64,000 bases of DNA, taken from positions 181,319 through 245,318 of the forward strand of contig NZ_UWYY01000011.1 in NCBI RefSeq assembly GCF_900608595.1, read 5' to 3'. The notes under the pieces are model-generated. The model saw nothing but the letters and a program-made list of their open reading frames with translations, had not been told where the DNA came from and made no database searches. Below are positions 34,346 to 42,257 of this stretch, one piece after another. Positions within the stretch are counted from its first letter, which is position 1. Every line of letters starts with the position of its first letter. The DNA is from Promicromonospora panici. Its GTDB lineage: Bacteria > Actinomycetota > Actinomycetes > Actinomycetales > Cellulomonadaceae. The translations under genes were made by a program, and so were the position numbers.

Positions 34346-34375
34346 GACCTGGGATGTCACAAAACGTCCTGGGTC
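34346..34375 (+). other. Imperfect hairpin in a divergent gap
   Basis: 12-nt arms (34346-34357 and 34364-34375) pair with three G-U wobbles around cacaaa. It lies in the 258-bp gap between the protease and a small plus-strand gene. It could be a leader structure; the evidence is weak. Confidence 0.3.
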
Positions 34376-34444
34376 TCCTCCTGAATCGTTGGCGGTGCCC
34401 GCTCCGGGCCCGGTGAACACGGAACGGCGAGAATGATCGGGACG

Positions 34445-34660
34445 ATGGATGAGACGCGGAGCGCGCGGGTGACTCGCGCCGACGTGCGCGCGGCCCTGAT
34501 GTGGGCCCTCGAGCGGGACCGCGACGCTCTGCTTGCGCACCGGGCGGCCGTGCACTCCAGCAAGAGCGACCTCACGCGCCGTCGGGCCGACAAGGCACTG
34601 GTCGAGCAGTGGCGTGCTCGCAGGCCGGACAACGGGAAGGGCAGCACGTCCCGGGAGTGA
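34445..34660 (+). CDS. Small basic helical protein, hypothetical
   Basis: A 71-residue (or 75, from ATG 34433) highly charged, helical protein with many Arg and Asp (ADVRAALMWALERDRDALLA, SDLTRRRADKALVEQWRARR). I do not recognise the family. Its stop TGA overlaps a -10-like GACAAT of the next gene. ATG 34445 has AATGAT 7 nt upstream, a weak leaderless signal. Codon bias fits the genome, so it is probably real. Confidence 0.6.
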   Translation: MDETRSARVTRADVRAALMWALERDRDALLAHRAAVHSSKSDLTRRRADKALVEQWRARRPDNGKGSTSRE

Positions 34661-34670
34661 CAATGGCCGG

Positions 34671-36641
34671 GTGAGCACAGGAGTCCAGAGTCTTCCCCGG
34701 GTCCGCGCGTCCGAGCTCGTCGGGCGCGGCTGGCTGAACACCGGCGGCCGCGACATCACGCTCGCCGAGCTGCGCGGCAAGGTGGTCGTCCTCGACTTCT
34801 GGACCTTCTGCTGCATCAACTGCCTGCACGTCCTCGACGAGCTGCGCGAGGTCGAGGAGCGGCACCGCGACGAGCTCGTCATCGTCGGTGTGCACTCGCC
34901 CAAGTTCGAGCACGAGGCCGATCCGGACGCGCTCGCCGCCGCCGTCGAGCGGTACGAGGTGCGGCACGCCGTCCTGGACGACCCGGAGCTGATCACCTGG
35001 GGCGCGTACACCGCGCGGGCCTGGCCCACGCTCGTGGTCATCGATCCCGAGGGGTACATCGTGGCGCAGATGGCCGGCGAGGGGCACGGCTCCGCGATCG
35101 CCGCGCTCGTCACCGACCTGATCGCCGAGCACGCCGCGAAGGGCACGCTGCACCGAGGCGACGGGCCGTACGTGCCGCCCGCCCCGGCCTCGGGCACGTT
35201 GCGGTTCCCCGCGAAGGCCCTCGCGCTGCCGAACGGGAACCTCCTGGTCGCGGACGCCGGGCACCACTCCCTCGCCGAGCTCGCACCCGACGGCGAGACG
35301 CTCGTGCGGCGCATCGGCTCGGGCGAGCGCGGGCTGCTGGACGCCCGCGCCCGCGAGGCGCGGTTCAGCGAGCCGAACGGCCTGTGCCTGGTGCCGGATG
35401 AGCTGCGTGCCCACCTCGGCTACGACGTCGTGGTCGCGGACACCGTCAACCACGCACTGCGGGGCGTGCGCCTCGACGACGGCGCGGTCACGACGGTGGC
35501 AGGTACCGGCGAGCAGTTCATGGTCGGCGGCCAGGAGAACGTCGCCGGGCGCGACGGCGCCCCGTCCCGGGCCTTCGAGGCCGGGACGGCCGTCGCGCCG
35601 CTCGACCTGCGGCTGAGCTCCCCGTGGGACGTCGCGTGGTCGCCGGTGCGCGGCGCGTTCGTCGTCGCCATGGCCGGCAACCACACCCTGTGGGAGGTCG
35701 ACCTGCTGCAGGGCTCGGCGGCCCTGCTCGCCGGCACCATGAACGAGGGCCTGGAGGACGGTCCGGGCGAGGGCGCCTGGTTCGCCCAGACGTCCGGCGT
35801 CGTGCCCTCCGTCGATGCCGAGGGCCGGCCCGACGGTGGCCTGTGGATAGCCGACTCCGAGACCTCGTCGCTGCGCCGGGTCGAGCTGTCCGACGGCGCC
35901 GACGGCGCGCCCAGCGCTGTCGTCCGCACCGCCGTCGGCCAGGGCCTGTTCGACTTCGGGCACCGCGACGGCGCCGCCGACCAGGCGTTGCTGCAGCACC
36001 CCCTCGGCGGGGCCACGCTGCCCGACGGCTCCGTCGTCGTCGCCGATACCTACAACGGCGCGCTGCGCCGGTACGACCCGGCGTCCGGCGAGGTGACCAC
36101 CCTCGCGAAGGACCTCGCCGAGCCGTCGGACGTGCTCGTCGAGGTCGCGGACGGTGCGGTGCACCTGCTCGTGGTCGAGTCGGCGGCGCACCGGCTCACC
36201 CGGGTCGCGCTCCCGGCGACCCTGGCGGGCGAGGTGCTCGACGGCGGTGCGCACCGGGTCGCCCGCCCTGCCACCGACGTCGGCGCCGGGCCGCTCCGGC
36301 TGGACGTGCCGTTCGTGCCGGCGCCGGGTCAGAAGCTCGACGACCGCTGGGGTCCGTCGACGTCGCTCCAGGTCAGCGCGACGCCGCCGGAGCTGCTGCT
36401 GTCCGGGGCGGGGGACGGGACCGATCTGTTCCGGGACCTGGTGATCAACCCAGAGGTGGCCGAGGGTGTGCTGCACGTGACCGCGAAGGCGGCGTCGTGC
36501 GACGAGGTGCCGCTGCTGCCGAACGGCGAGCCGGACCCGGACGTTTTCCCCGCCTGCCACCTGGCGCAGCAGGACTGGGGGGTCCCGGTCCGCGTGGTGC
36601 CGGGCGGCGACGCCGAGCTCACGCTCCCGCTCCGCGGCTGA
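34671..36641 (+). CDS. Thioredoxin-like domain plus NHL-repeat protein (NHLRC2-like)
   Basis: A 656-residue protein. Residues about 15-160 are a TlpA/thioredoxin-like fold with WTFCCINCLHVLDEL (C-x-x-C pair in CINC). Residues about 170-540 are an NHL beta-propeller (LPNGNLLVADAGHHSLAEL and similar repeats), followed by a beta-rich C-terminal domain. This is the NHLRC2 architecture shared with animals and many Actinobacteria. No signal peptide, so it is likely cytoplasmic with a redox or scaffold role. GTG 34671 is six bases after GACAAT, suggesting a leaderless start. Palindrome A2 follows. Confidence 0.9.
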   Translation: MSTGVQSLPRVRASELVGRGWLNTGGRDITLAELRGKVVVLDFWTFCCINCLHVLDELREVEERHRDELVIVGVHSPKFEHEADPDALAAAVERYEVRHAVLDDPELITWGAYTARAWPTLVVIDPEGYIVAQMAGEGHGSAIAALVTDLIAEHAAKGTLHRGDGPYVPPAPASGTLRFPAKALALPNGNLLVADAGHHSLAELAPDGETLVRRIGSGERGLLDARAREARFSEPNGLCLVPDELRAHLGYDVVVADTVNHALRGVRLDDGAVTTVAGTGEQFMVGGQENVAGRDGAPSRAFEAGTAVAPLDLRLSSPWDVAWSPVRGAFVVAMAGNHTLWEVDLLQGSAALLAGTMNEGLEDGPGEGAWFAQTSGVVPSVDAEGRPDGGLWIADSETSSLRRVELSDGADGAPSAVVRTAVGQGLFDFGHRDGAADQALLQHPLGGATLPDGSVVVADTYNGALRRYDPASGEVTTLAKDLAEPSDVLVEVADGAVHLLVVESAAHRLTRVALPATLAGEVLDGGAHRVARPATDVGAGPLRLDVPFVPAPGQKLDDRWGPSTSLQVSATPPELLLSGAGDGTDLFRDLVINPEVAEGVLHVTAKAASCDEVPLLPNGEPDPDVFPACHLAQQDWGVPVRVVPGGDAELTLPLRG

Positions 36642-36657
36642 CCCGCCTCACCCACCC

Positions 36658-36707
36658 GACGTGTCAGACCCACAGGTCACCCGGGTGACCTGTGGGTCTG
36701 ACACGTC
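36658..36707. repeat. Perfect 50-bp palindrome, family A copy 2
   Basis: 25-bp arms without spacer, starting gacgtgtcagacccacag. Compared with copy A1 the fifteenth base is A instead of C, with the matching T at the mirror position, and the centre is CCGG instead of CATG, so full symmetry is kept. It sits between the NHL protein gene and the HAD gene, both plus strand. Confidence 0.93.
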
Positions 36708-36708
36708 T

Positions 36709-36714
36709 TAGGGT
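36709..36714 (+). promoter_or_regulatory. -10 hexamer of leaderless HAD gene
   Basis: TAGGGT, seven bases before ATG 36722 and one base after palindrome A2. Terminator and promoter are thus back to back. Confidence 0.5.
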
Positions 36715-36721
36715 CGGGCCC

Positions 36722-37366
36722 ATGGTGCGCACCGTGGTGTTCGACGTCGGAGAGACGCTCATCGACGAGTCCCGGATCTGGCTCCGCTGGGCTGAGCGGC
36801 TCGGGGTCCCGCCGCTCACGTTCCTGGGTGTGCTCGGCGGCTGCGCCGCGCTCGACCGACCGCACCGCGACGCCTTCGAGATGGTGCGACCGGGACTCGA
36901 CATCGCGGCCGAGATCGCCCGCTGGGAGGAGGCCGACCCGGACGGCCTGCGCACCGGGTTCGACGCCGACGACCTCTACCCGGACGTCCGGCCCGCCCTC
37001 ACGGCGCTGCGCGCGGCGGGCTTCGACGTCGTCATCGCGGGGAACCAGCCGCCGGAGGCGCGCGCCGCGCTGGAGGCGATGGACCTGCCGGCGAGCGCGA
37101 TCCGCACCTCGGACGAGTGGGGCGTGCAGAAGCCGGAGCCCGGATTCTTCGCTCGCGTCGCAGAGCTCTCGGGTGTCGCGCCCGAGGAGATCGCCTATGT
37201 CGGCGACCGGCTCGACAACGACGTCCTCCCCGCCGCCGAGGCCGGGATGCGGCCGGTCCTGCTCCGCCGCGGTCCGTGGGGATACCTGCACGCCCTCCGC
37301 CCCGAGGCGGCACGGACCACGGTCATCAGCGCGCTGACCGAGCTCCCCGAGGTGCTGGCAACCTGA
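36722..37366 (+). CDS. HAD-superfamily hydrolase
   Basis: A 214-residue HAD phosphatase-like protein. Motif I is TVVFDVGETLIDES; note that the family's usual D-x-D is here D-V-G, so the second aspartate is replaced by glycine, as in some epoxide-hydrolase/dehalogenase-like HADs. Motif III is KPEPGFF and motif IV is YVGDRLDNDV. Cytoplasmic. The substrate is not known, and the Gly in motif I may mean low or no phosphatase activity. ATG 36722 is preferred over GTG 36725 because of TAGGGT upstream. Confidence 0.88.
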   Translation: MVRTVVFDVGETLIDESRIWLRWAERLGVPPLTFLGVLGGCAALDRPHRDAFEMVRPGLDIAAEIARWEEADPDGLRTGFDADDLYPDVRPALTALRAAGFDVVIAGNQPPEARAALEAMDLPASAIRTSDEWGVQKPEPGFFARVAELSGVAPEEIAYVGDRLDNDVLPAAEAGMRPVLLRRGPWGYLHALRPEAARTTVISALTELPEVLAT

Positions 37367-37398
37367 GCCGCCTGACCTGGCAGAATCCCGCGGACCGG

Positions 37399-37438
37399 TC
37401 AGACCCACAAATCACTCAGGTGTCCTGAGGGTCTGACA
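37399..37438. repeat. Degenerate family A palindrome, copy 3
   Basis: Outer arms gtcagaccc and gggtctgac match family A. The centre is different and folds as ctcagg/cctgag with a 3-nt loop, leaving an 8-nt bulge. It lies between the convergent HAD and PTS IIA genes, the same kind of site as the intact copies. Confidence 0.75.
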
Positions 37439-37459
37439 CCTCCCGAAGCGTCTGACAGG

Positions 37460-37981
37460 TCACGGCAGGTGGAACAGCGCGTCTCCCGCCTGGACCCGCG
37501 TACCGGGCCGGACCAGCTCCTCGAGGCCGCGCGGCCCCAGGTCCAGGGCGACGACGGGCACCAGGGGCGAGCGGCCGCCGTCGGACACCTCGGTGGGGGA
37601 CCAGACGATGAGCTCCTGGCCGGCCGCGACGGTGTCGCCCTCGGCGACGAGCAGGGCGAAGCCCTCGCCCTTCAGCTGGACGGTGTCGATGCCGAGATGT
37701 ACCAGGACGCCCCGGCCCGCGACAGGGGCGGCAGGCGCCGCGGAAGCGCCCTCGGGCGGGGCCGGCTTTTCCGCGGGCGGCGCCAGCAGCACGAACGCGT
37801 GCGGATGCAGCTTCACCACCACCCCGGCGCACGGCGCGACGACGCGCCCGCCGAGCTCGGGGTCGGGGTCGATCGCGAGCCCCGGGCCGACGATGCTCTC
37901 TGCGAAGACGGGATCGGGCACGTCGCGCATCGCGACCACCCGTCCTGCGACGGGGGATCCGACGATCAGGGCCTCGGCCAT
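37460..37981 (-). CDS. crr: PTS glucose-type IIA component
   Basis: A 173-residue EIIA(Glc)-like phosphocarrier of the sugar phosphotransferase system, passing phosphate from HPr to IIB domains. The phosphohistidine is in GVLVHLGIDTV (His about 95); the first-histidine region is VVVKLHPHAFVLL. Between them is an Ala/Pro-rich insert of about 22 residues (AEKPAPPEGASAAPAAP) that is not in standard IIA(Glc). It is divergent from ptsI, so both general and sugar-specific PTS steps may share control. CAAGAT is six bases upstream of ATG 37981. No ptsH or IIBC gene is here. Confidence 0.9.
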   Translation of the reverse strand: MAEALIVGSPVAGRVVAMRDVPDPVFAESIVGPGLAIDPDPELGGRVVAPCAGVVVKLHPHAFVLLAPPAEKPAPPEGASAAPAAPVAGRGVLVHLGIDTVQLKGEGFALLVAEGDTVAAGQELIVWSPTEVSDGGRSPLVPVVALDLGPRGLEELVRPGTRVQAGDALFHLP

Positions 37982-38150
37982 GGGGTCATCTTGTCAGATC
38001 ACGGACCACCACGAGAGCCGTCCTTTGCCCGACGGCGGTCCGGGGCGCGGCGCGCTCCCAGCTCGCCGCAGCGACCGAGTCTCGCTCGCCGAGGCGCTCG
38101 CGTGTAACGTTCCGAGCGCACTCGACGACGAGCCTTGAGGGAGCGTACGG

Positions 38151-39800
38151 ATGACGAGCGAGAGGCTCACGGGGGTCCCGGCGAGCCCGGGTCGTGCGGT
38201 GGGGATCGTGGTGCGCATGCCGGCCCGGGTCCCCGAGCCGAGTACCAGCCGCCTGTCCGGTTCGGCCGATGACGCCGTCCGCGCCGTCGAGGAGGCTGCC
38301 GCCCGCGTGGAAGGGGACCTGGCGGAGCGTGCGGGTCGTGCCTCGGGGACCGCCGCCGACGTGCTCGCGGTCACCGCGGCGATGGCCGCCGACCCGACGC
38401 TGGCGGCCGGCGCCGCCCGCAGGGTCCGGGAGGACCGGCTCACCCCGGAGCGCGCCGTGTGGGACGCCGCGGGATCGGTGGCGATGCAGCTCGAGGCGCT
38501 CGGCCCGCCCATGTCGGAGCGAGCCCGCGACGTACGGGACGTGCGGGACCGCATAGTCGCCGCCCTCACTGGCGCCGCCCCACCCGGCGTACCCGATCCG
38601 GGTCACCCGTTCGTGCTGGTGGCGAGCGACCTGGCCCCCGCGGACACCGCGATGCTCGACCCGGCGGTGGTCACGGCGGTGGTGACGGCGCGCGGCGGCC
38701 CCACCTCGCACATGGCGATCCTGGCCCGAGCCCTCGGCATCCCGGCCGTCGTGGCACTGCCCGGCGCGAGCGACCTCGTCGACGGCGAGGAGCTGGTGGT
38801 CGATGGCACCCTCGGCACCGTCCTGCGGTCCCCGTCAGCGGCGGACGTGAAAGGCGCCCGGCGACGGATCGCCGCCGCCACCTTCGACGGCCGGGCGGTG
38901 ACCCGCGACGGCTCCGAGGTGGAGCTCGTGGCGAACGTCGCCGACCCGGCGGCGGCAGCGGACGCGGCGGCCGCCGGCGCTCGGGGCGTCGGCCTGTTCC
39001 GCACCGAGTTCTGCTTCCTGGGCCGGGGCGAGGAGCCGAGCGTCGAGGAGCAGGTGGCCGCCTACCGGGCGGTCCTGTCCCACTTCCCGGGTGGCCGCGT
39101 GGTGGTCCGCACGCTCGACGCCGGCGCCGACAAGCCCTTGCGCTTCCTCACGCCCGAGCACGAGGACAACCCCGCGCTCGGTGTGCGCGGGCTACGCACC
39201 GCCGTCGCGCACCCGGGCGTGCTGGACCGTCAGCTCGGCGCCATAGCGCAGGCCGCGGCCGCGGAGACGGCGGAGGTCTGGGTGATGGCGCCGATGGTCG
39301 CGACCGTGGACGAGGCCCGCGACTTCGCCGCCGCCTGCGCCGCGCACGGCCTGGAGCAGTCGGGTGTCATGATCGAGACGCCGGCGGCCGCGCTGCAGGC
39401 CCGGCACGTGCTGGCCGAGGTGTCGTTCGCCAGCCTCGGCACGAACGACCTCACGCAGTACACGATGGCGGCCGACCGCGACCTGGCCGGTGTGGCGGCA
39501 CTGTCGACCCCGTGGCAGCCCGCCGTCCTGGAGCTCGTCCGGGTGGCGTGCGAGGGCGGTGCGGTGCATGGTGCTCCCGTGGGAGTGTGCGGTGAGGCCG
39601 CGGCCGATCCGCTCCTCGCCCCCGTGCTGGTGGGACTGGGCGTAACGTCTCTGTCCATGACCCCCCGTGCGCTGGCCGACGTCGCGAGCACCCTGGCAGG
39701 CGTGTCCCGCGAGGAGTGCGCGGAGCTGGCACGCACGGTTCTCGACTGCCCGACGGCGCAGGCAGCCCGCGCCGTGGTACGGGAACGTCTTCTCCCCTGA
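38151..39800 (+). CDS. ptsI: PTS enzyme I (phosphoenolpyruvate-protein phosphotransferase)
   Basis: A 549-residue enzyme I starting the PTS relay by taking phosphate from phosphoenolpyruvate to HPr. Landmarks: active histidine in ARGGPTSHMAILARALG (about 187), RTEFCFLGRGEEPS, the PEP-site segment GVMIETPAAAL and SLGTNDLTQYTMAADRD, and the C-terminal VGVCGEAAADP cysteine near 480. All domains are present and the length is close to the usual 550-575. A GAGGGAG ribosome site precedes the ATG. Divergent from the IIA gene. Cytoplasmic. Confidence 0.94.
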   Translation: MTSERLTGVPASPGRAVGIVVRMPARVPEPSTSRLSGSADDAVRAVEEAAARVEGDLAERAGRASGTAADVLAVTAAMAADPTLAAGAARRVREDRLTPERAVWDAAGSVAMQLEALGPPMSERARDVRDVRDRIVAALTGAAPPGVPDPGHPFVLVASDLAPADTAMLDPAVVTAVVTARGGPTSHMAILARALGIPAVVALPGASDLVDGEELVVDGTLGTVLRSPSAADVKGARRRIAAATFDGRAVTRDGSEVELVANVADPAAAADAAAAGARGVGLFRTEFCFLGRGEEPSVEEQVAAYRAVLSHFPGGRVVVRTLDAGADKPLRFLTPEHEDNPALGVRGLRTAVAHPGVLDRQLGAIAQAAAAETAEVWVMAPMVATVDEARDFAAACAAHGLEQSGVMIETPAAALQARHVLAEVSFASLGTNDLTQYTMAADRDLAGVAALSTPWQPAVLELVRVACEGGAVHGAPVGVCGEAAADPLLAPVLVGLGVTSLSMTPRALADVASTLAGVSREECAELARTVLDCPTAQAARAVVRERLLP

Positions 39801-39845
39801 ACTCCATCTGAACCCCCTGGTCACATCCCAGTCACGTAGGCGCTT

Positions 39846-39851
39846 TAAGGT
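39846..39851 (+). promoter_or_regulatory. -10 hexamer of leaderless isomerase gene
   Basis: TAAGGT, seven bases before ATG 39859. Confidence 0.5.
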
Positions 39852-39858
39852 GGCCCGC

Positions 39859-40737
39859 ATGCCCGAACCGATCCGGACCGATCCGCAGGAGCCGGCCGCA
39901 CCCGACGTGCAGGTCACGCTCTCGACGGCGTCGGTCTTCCCGCGTCGTGTGCCGCTCGCCTTCGAGTCGGCCGCCGAGCTCGGCTACGACGGTGTCGAGG
40001 TCATGATCTGGTCGGAGGAAGTCACCCAGAACCCTCGCTCCCTGGCGAAGCTGTCCGCGGACACGGGCATGCCGGTGCGCTCGGTGCACGCGCCGACGCT
40101 GTTGGTCAGCCAGCGGGTCTGGGGCCGGTCGCCGGTCGCCAAGCTGGAACGGACCACGGACATGGCCCTCGAGCTCGGGGCCGGCACGGTGGTGGTGCAC
40201 CCGCCGTTCCGCTGGCAGTACAAGTACGCGCGGCAGTTCCAGGACCAGGTGCGCGCGCTGAGCGAGTCGACCGGCGTGACCATCGCCGTCGAGAACATGT
40301 ACCCGTGGCGCGGCGGAAAGCGCGAGTTCCAGGCCTACCTGCCTGGCTGGGACCCCGCGGAGCACGACTACGACGCCGTCACCCTCGACCTGTCGCACGC
40401 GAGCGTGGCGCAGCAGGATGCGTTGACGCTGCTGCACACGTTCGGCGACCGCCTGCGGCACGTGCACCTCGCGGACGGCAACCACGGCGCGCGCGACGAG
40501 CACCTGGTGCCCGGCCGCGGCAGCATGCAGGCAGAGAAGGTGCTGCAGGAGCTCGTGGCGCGCCGCTGGAGCGGCGACGTCTGCGTGGAGATCTCGACGC
40601 GCGCGGCGCGGACCGCCGCCGAGCGGCACGACGACCTGGCCGCCTCGCTGCAGTTCGCGCGGGCCTACCTGGCCCCGACGCCGCACGAGTTCCACACCCC
40701 GCCGGGCGTGCACCACCGTCCGCACGACGCCTGGTGA
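39859..40737 (+). CDS. Sugar phosphate isomerase/epimerase (xylose-isomerase-like TIM barrel)
   Basis: A 292-residue AP-endonuclease-2/xylose-isomerase-like TIM barrel. Metal-binding segments are visible: VRSVHAPTLL, VVVHPPFRWQYKYA, IAVENMYPWRGG, TLDLSHASVAQQD and HVHLADG, giving His, Glu and Asp ligands at the barrel mouth. Similar proteins in Actinobacteria are annotated as sugar phosphate isomerase/epimerase without a proven substrate. Cytoplasmic. The start is supported by TAAGGT 7 nt upstream; there is no Shine-Dalgarno. Confidence 0.85.
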   Translation: MPEPIRTDPQEPAAPDVQVTLSTASVFPRRVPLAFESAAELGYDGVEVMIWSEEVTQNPRSLAKLSADTGMPVRSVHAPTLLVSQRVWGRSPVAKLERTTDMALELGAGTVVVHPPFRWQYKYARQFQDQVRALSESTGVTIAVENMYPWRGGKREFQAYLPGWDPAEHDYDAVTLDLSHASVAQQDALTLLHTFGDRLRHVHLADGNHGARDEHLVPGRGSMQAEKVLQELVARRWSGDVCVEISTRAARTAAERHDDLAASLQFARAYLAPTPHEFHTPPGVHHRPHDAW

Positions 40738-40763
40738 ATTTTGTGATCCCGCTCTCGAATGGG

Positions 40764-40793
40764 TTCGATTACGTGCCATGACGTGGCTAGACT
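40764..40793 (+). promoter_or_regulatory. Promoter of the corA leader
   Basis: TTCGAT (40764-40769), an 18-bp spacer and TAGACT (40788-40793), about 250 bases upstream of corA and 60 upstream of the leader ORF. Position and hexamers fit a housekeeping sigma promoter. Confidence 0.6.
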
Positions 40794-40852
40794 GACCCCG
40801 TCGAGAACGTACGGCGCGGCGATCCGCCGCATGGACCAAGGAGGTGGCGCGC

Positions 40853-40894
40853 ATGACCCGTAGCGAGCCTCCGAGTAGTCCGAACCGCAGCTGA
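40853..40894 (+). CDS. Leader ORF (13 codons) upstream of corA
   Basis: The ATG is preceded by AAGGAGGTGGCGCGC, a near-perfect Shine-Dalgarno, and encodes MTRSEPPSSPNRS then stop. It holds a Pro-Pro pair, a third proline and a Glu, the kind of peptide known to make ribosomes stall or fall off when magnesium is low in mgtL-type leaders. The 150-nt segment between its stop and corA is GC-rich with hairpin potential (for example ccgcccgcctgagcgcgggt) and ends with a T-run (cagtccttttt, 41009-41019). The other genes here mostly lack such leaders, so it probably controls corA. Translation itself is inferred. Confidence 0.55.
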   Translation: MTRSEPPSSPNRS

Positions 40895-41044
40895 GCTGAC
40901 GGTTCCCCGCCCGCCTGAGCGCGGGTTCTCGCGCACCGGTGCGCTCCGCCCCTCCCGGGCGTGAGGTCCACCGGTCGTTCGGCCGTCCCTGTTGCGGTGT
41001 CCGTTCGCAGTCCTTTTTCCTGCGCTCGACCCCAGGAGTTCCCC

Positions 41045-42181
41045 ATGGCCACGTTCCTGCCTGCCCGTCCTTCTCGTCCGCTGCTGGGCGGCCTGCGCCA
41101 GCGCCGCGCCGTCGACGTCGCGCCCGACGTCGCACCCCGCCCCGCCCCTCCCGCCCCGCGCTCGTCGGTGGTCGCCGCCGCGATCTACGACGACGGCGTG
41201 CGCACCGCCGGCTACGACAACCTCGCGGAGACGTTCAGCGCGCTCCGCTCGCGGCCCGGCGGGATGGCCTGGATCGGGCTGGAGCGGCCGGACGAGGCCG
41301 AGCTGACGTCGCTCGCGCGCGAGTTCGACCTGCACCCCCTCGCGATCGAGGACGCCATCCAGGCGCACCAGCGCCCCAAGATCGAGCGGTACGGCGACAC
41401 CCTGTTCGTGGTGCTGCATGCTGCCCGCTACCTGGACGACGCCGAGGAGGTCGAGTTCGGCGAGCTGCACGTGTTCGTGGGCCCGGACTTCGTGGTGACG
41501 GTGCGCCACGGCGCCTCGCCGGACCTGGCCGCGGTGCGCGCGCGCCTGGAGGCGGACCGCGAGATGCTCGCCCGCGGGCCCGAGGCCGTCCTGTACGCGA
41601 TCCTCGACAGCGTCGTGGACGGGTACGCGCCCGTCGTCGCGGGTCTCGACCACGACATCGACGAGATCGAGTCCGACGTCTGGGGCGGTGCCCCCGACGT
41701 GTCGCGGCGCATCTACGAGCTGTCCAGGGAGGTCATCGACTTCCAGCGCGCGGTCCGGCCCGAGCAGGGCGTCTGCGCCTCGCTCACCAAGGGCGCCGAG
41801 AAGTACGGCGTGGACCCGGAGCTGCAGGCCTACCTGCGCGACGTCGCGGACCACCTCACCGAGACCGCCGACCGCATCGAGGTGTTCCGGGCGGCCCTCC
41901 GCGACATCCTGACCGTTGCGGCCACCCTCGTCGCGCAGCGGCAGAACGAGGAGATGAAGCACCTGTCGGAGGTCAGCGTCCGGCAGGGCGAGGAGGTCAA
42001 GAAGATCTCTGGCTGGGCGGCCATCCTGTTCGCCCCGACCCTCGTCGGCACGGTCTACGGCATGAACTTCGACGTCATGCCGGAGCTCGACTGGGCCTAC
42101 GGCTACCCGGCGGCTCTCGTCGCGATGCTGGCCGTGAGCGTGGGCCTGTTCGGCGTCTTCCGCTGGAAGCGCTGGATCTGA
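41045..42181 (+). CDS. corA: CorA family magnesium/cobalt transporter
   Basis: A 378-residue divalent-cation channel. A large cytoplasmic N-terminal domain (to about 310) is followed by two C-terminal membrane helices with the signature YGMNF between them (about 338-342). The tail ends in basic residues (RWKRWI), as in other CorA proteins. AGGAG is six bases upstream of ATG 41045, so unlike many genes here it has a real leader. It is controlled by the 250-nt leader with a 13-codon ORF. Palindrome B4 follows. Confidence 0.94.
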   Translation: MATFLPARPSRPLLGGLRQRRAVDVAPDVAPRPAPPAPRSSVVAAAIYDDGVRTAGYDNLAETFSALRSRPGGMAWIGLERPDEAELTSLAREFDLHPLAIEDAIQAHQRPKIERYGDTLFVVLHAARYLDDAEEVEFGELHVFVGPDFVVTVRHGASPDLAAVRARLEADREMLARGPEAVLYAILDSVVDGYAPVVAGLDHDIDEIESDVWGGAPDVSRRIYELSREVIDFQRAVRPEQGVCASLTKGAEKYGVDPELQAYLRDVADHLTETADRIEVFRAALRDILTVAATLVAQRQNEEMKHLSEVSVRQGEEVKKISGWAAILFAPTLVGTVYGMNFDVMPELDWAYGYPAALVAMLAVSVGLFGVFRWKRWI

Positions 42182-42182
42182 C

Positions 42183-42257
42183 CCTCCTGGTTGTGAGCGT
42201 GACCGTTGCGCCTAAGAGAGACACGTAGTCGCAACGATCGCGCCCGCAACGAGGAGG
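42183..42257. repeat. Palindromic intergenic element, family B copy 4
   Basis: 28-nt arms (42183-42210 and 42230-42257) with five differences, two of which would still pair as G-U in RNA, around the loop cctaagagagacacgtagt. It lies between the convergent corA and MFS genes. Confidence 0.85.

Noticed and set aside
40794..41044. M-box (ykoK) magnesium riboswitch before corA
   Set aside because: I cannot find the conserved M-box core segments; the leader ORF is a better explanation.
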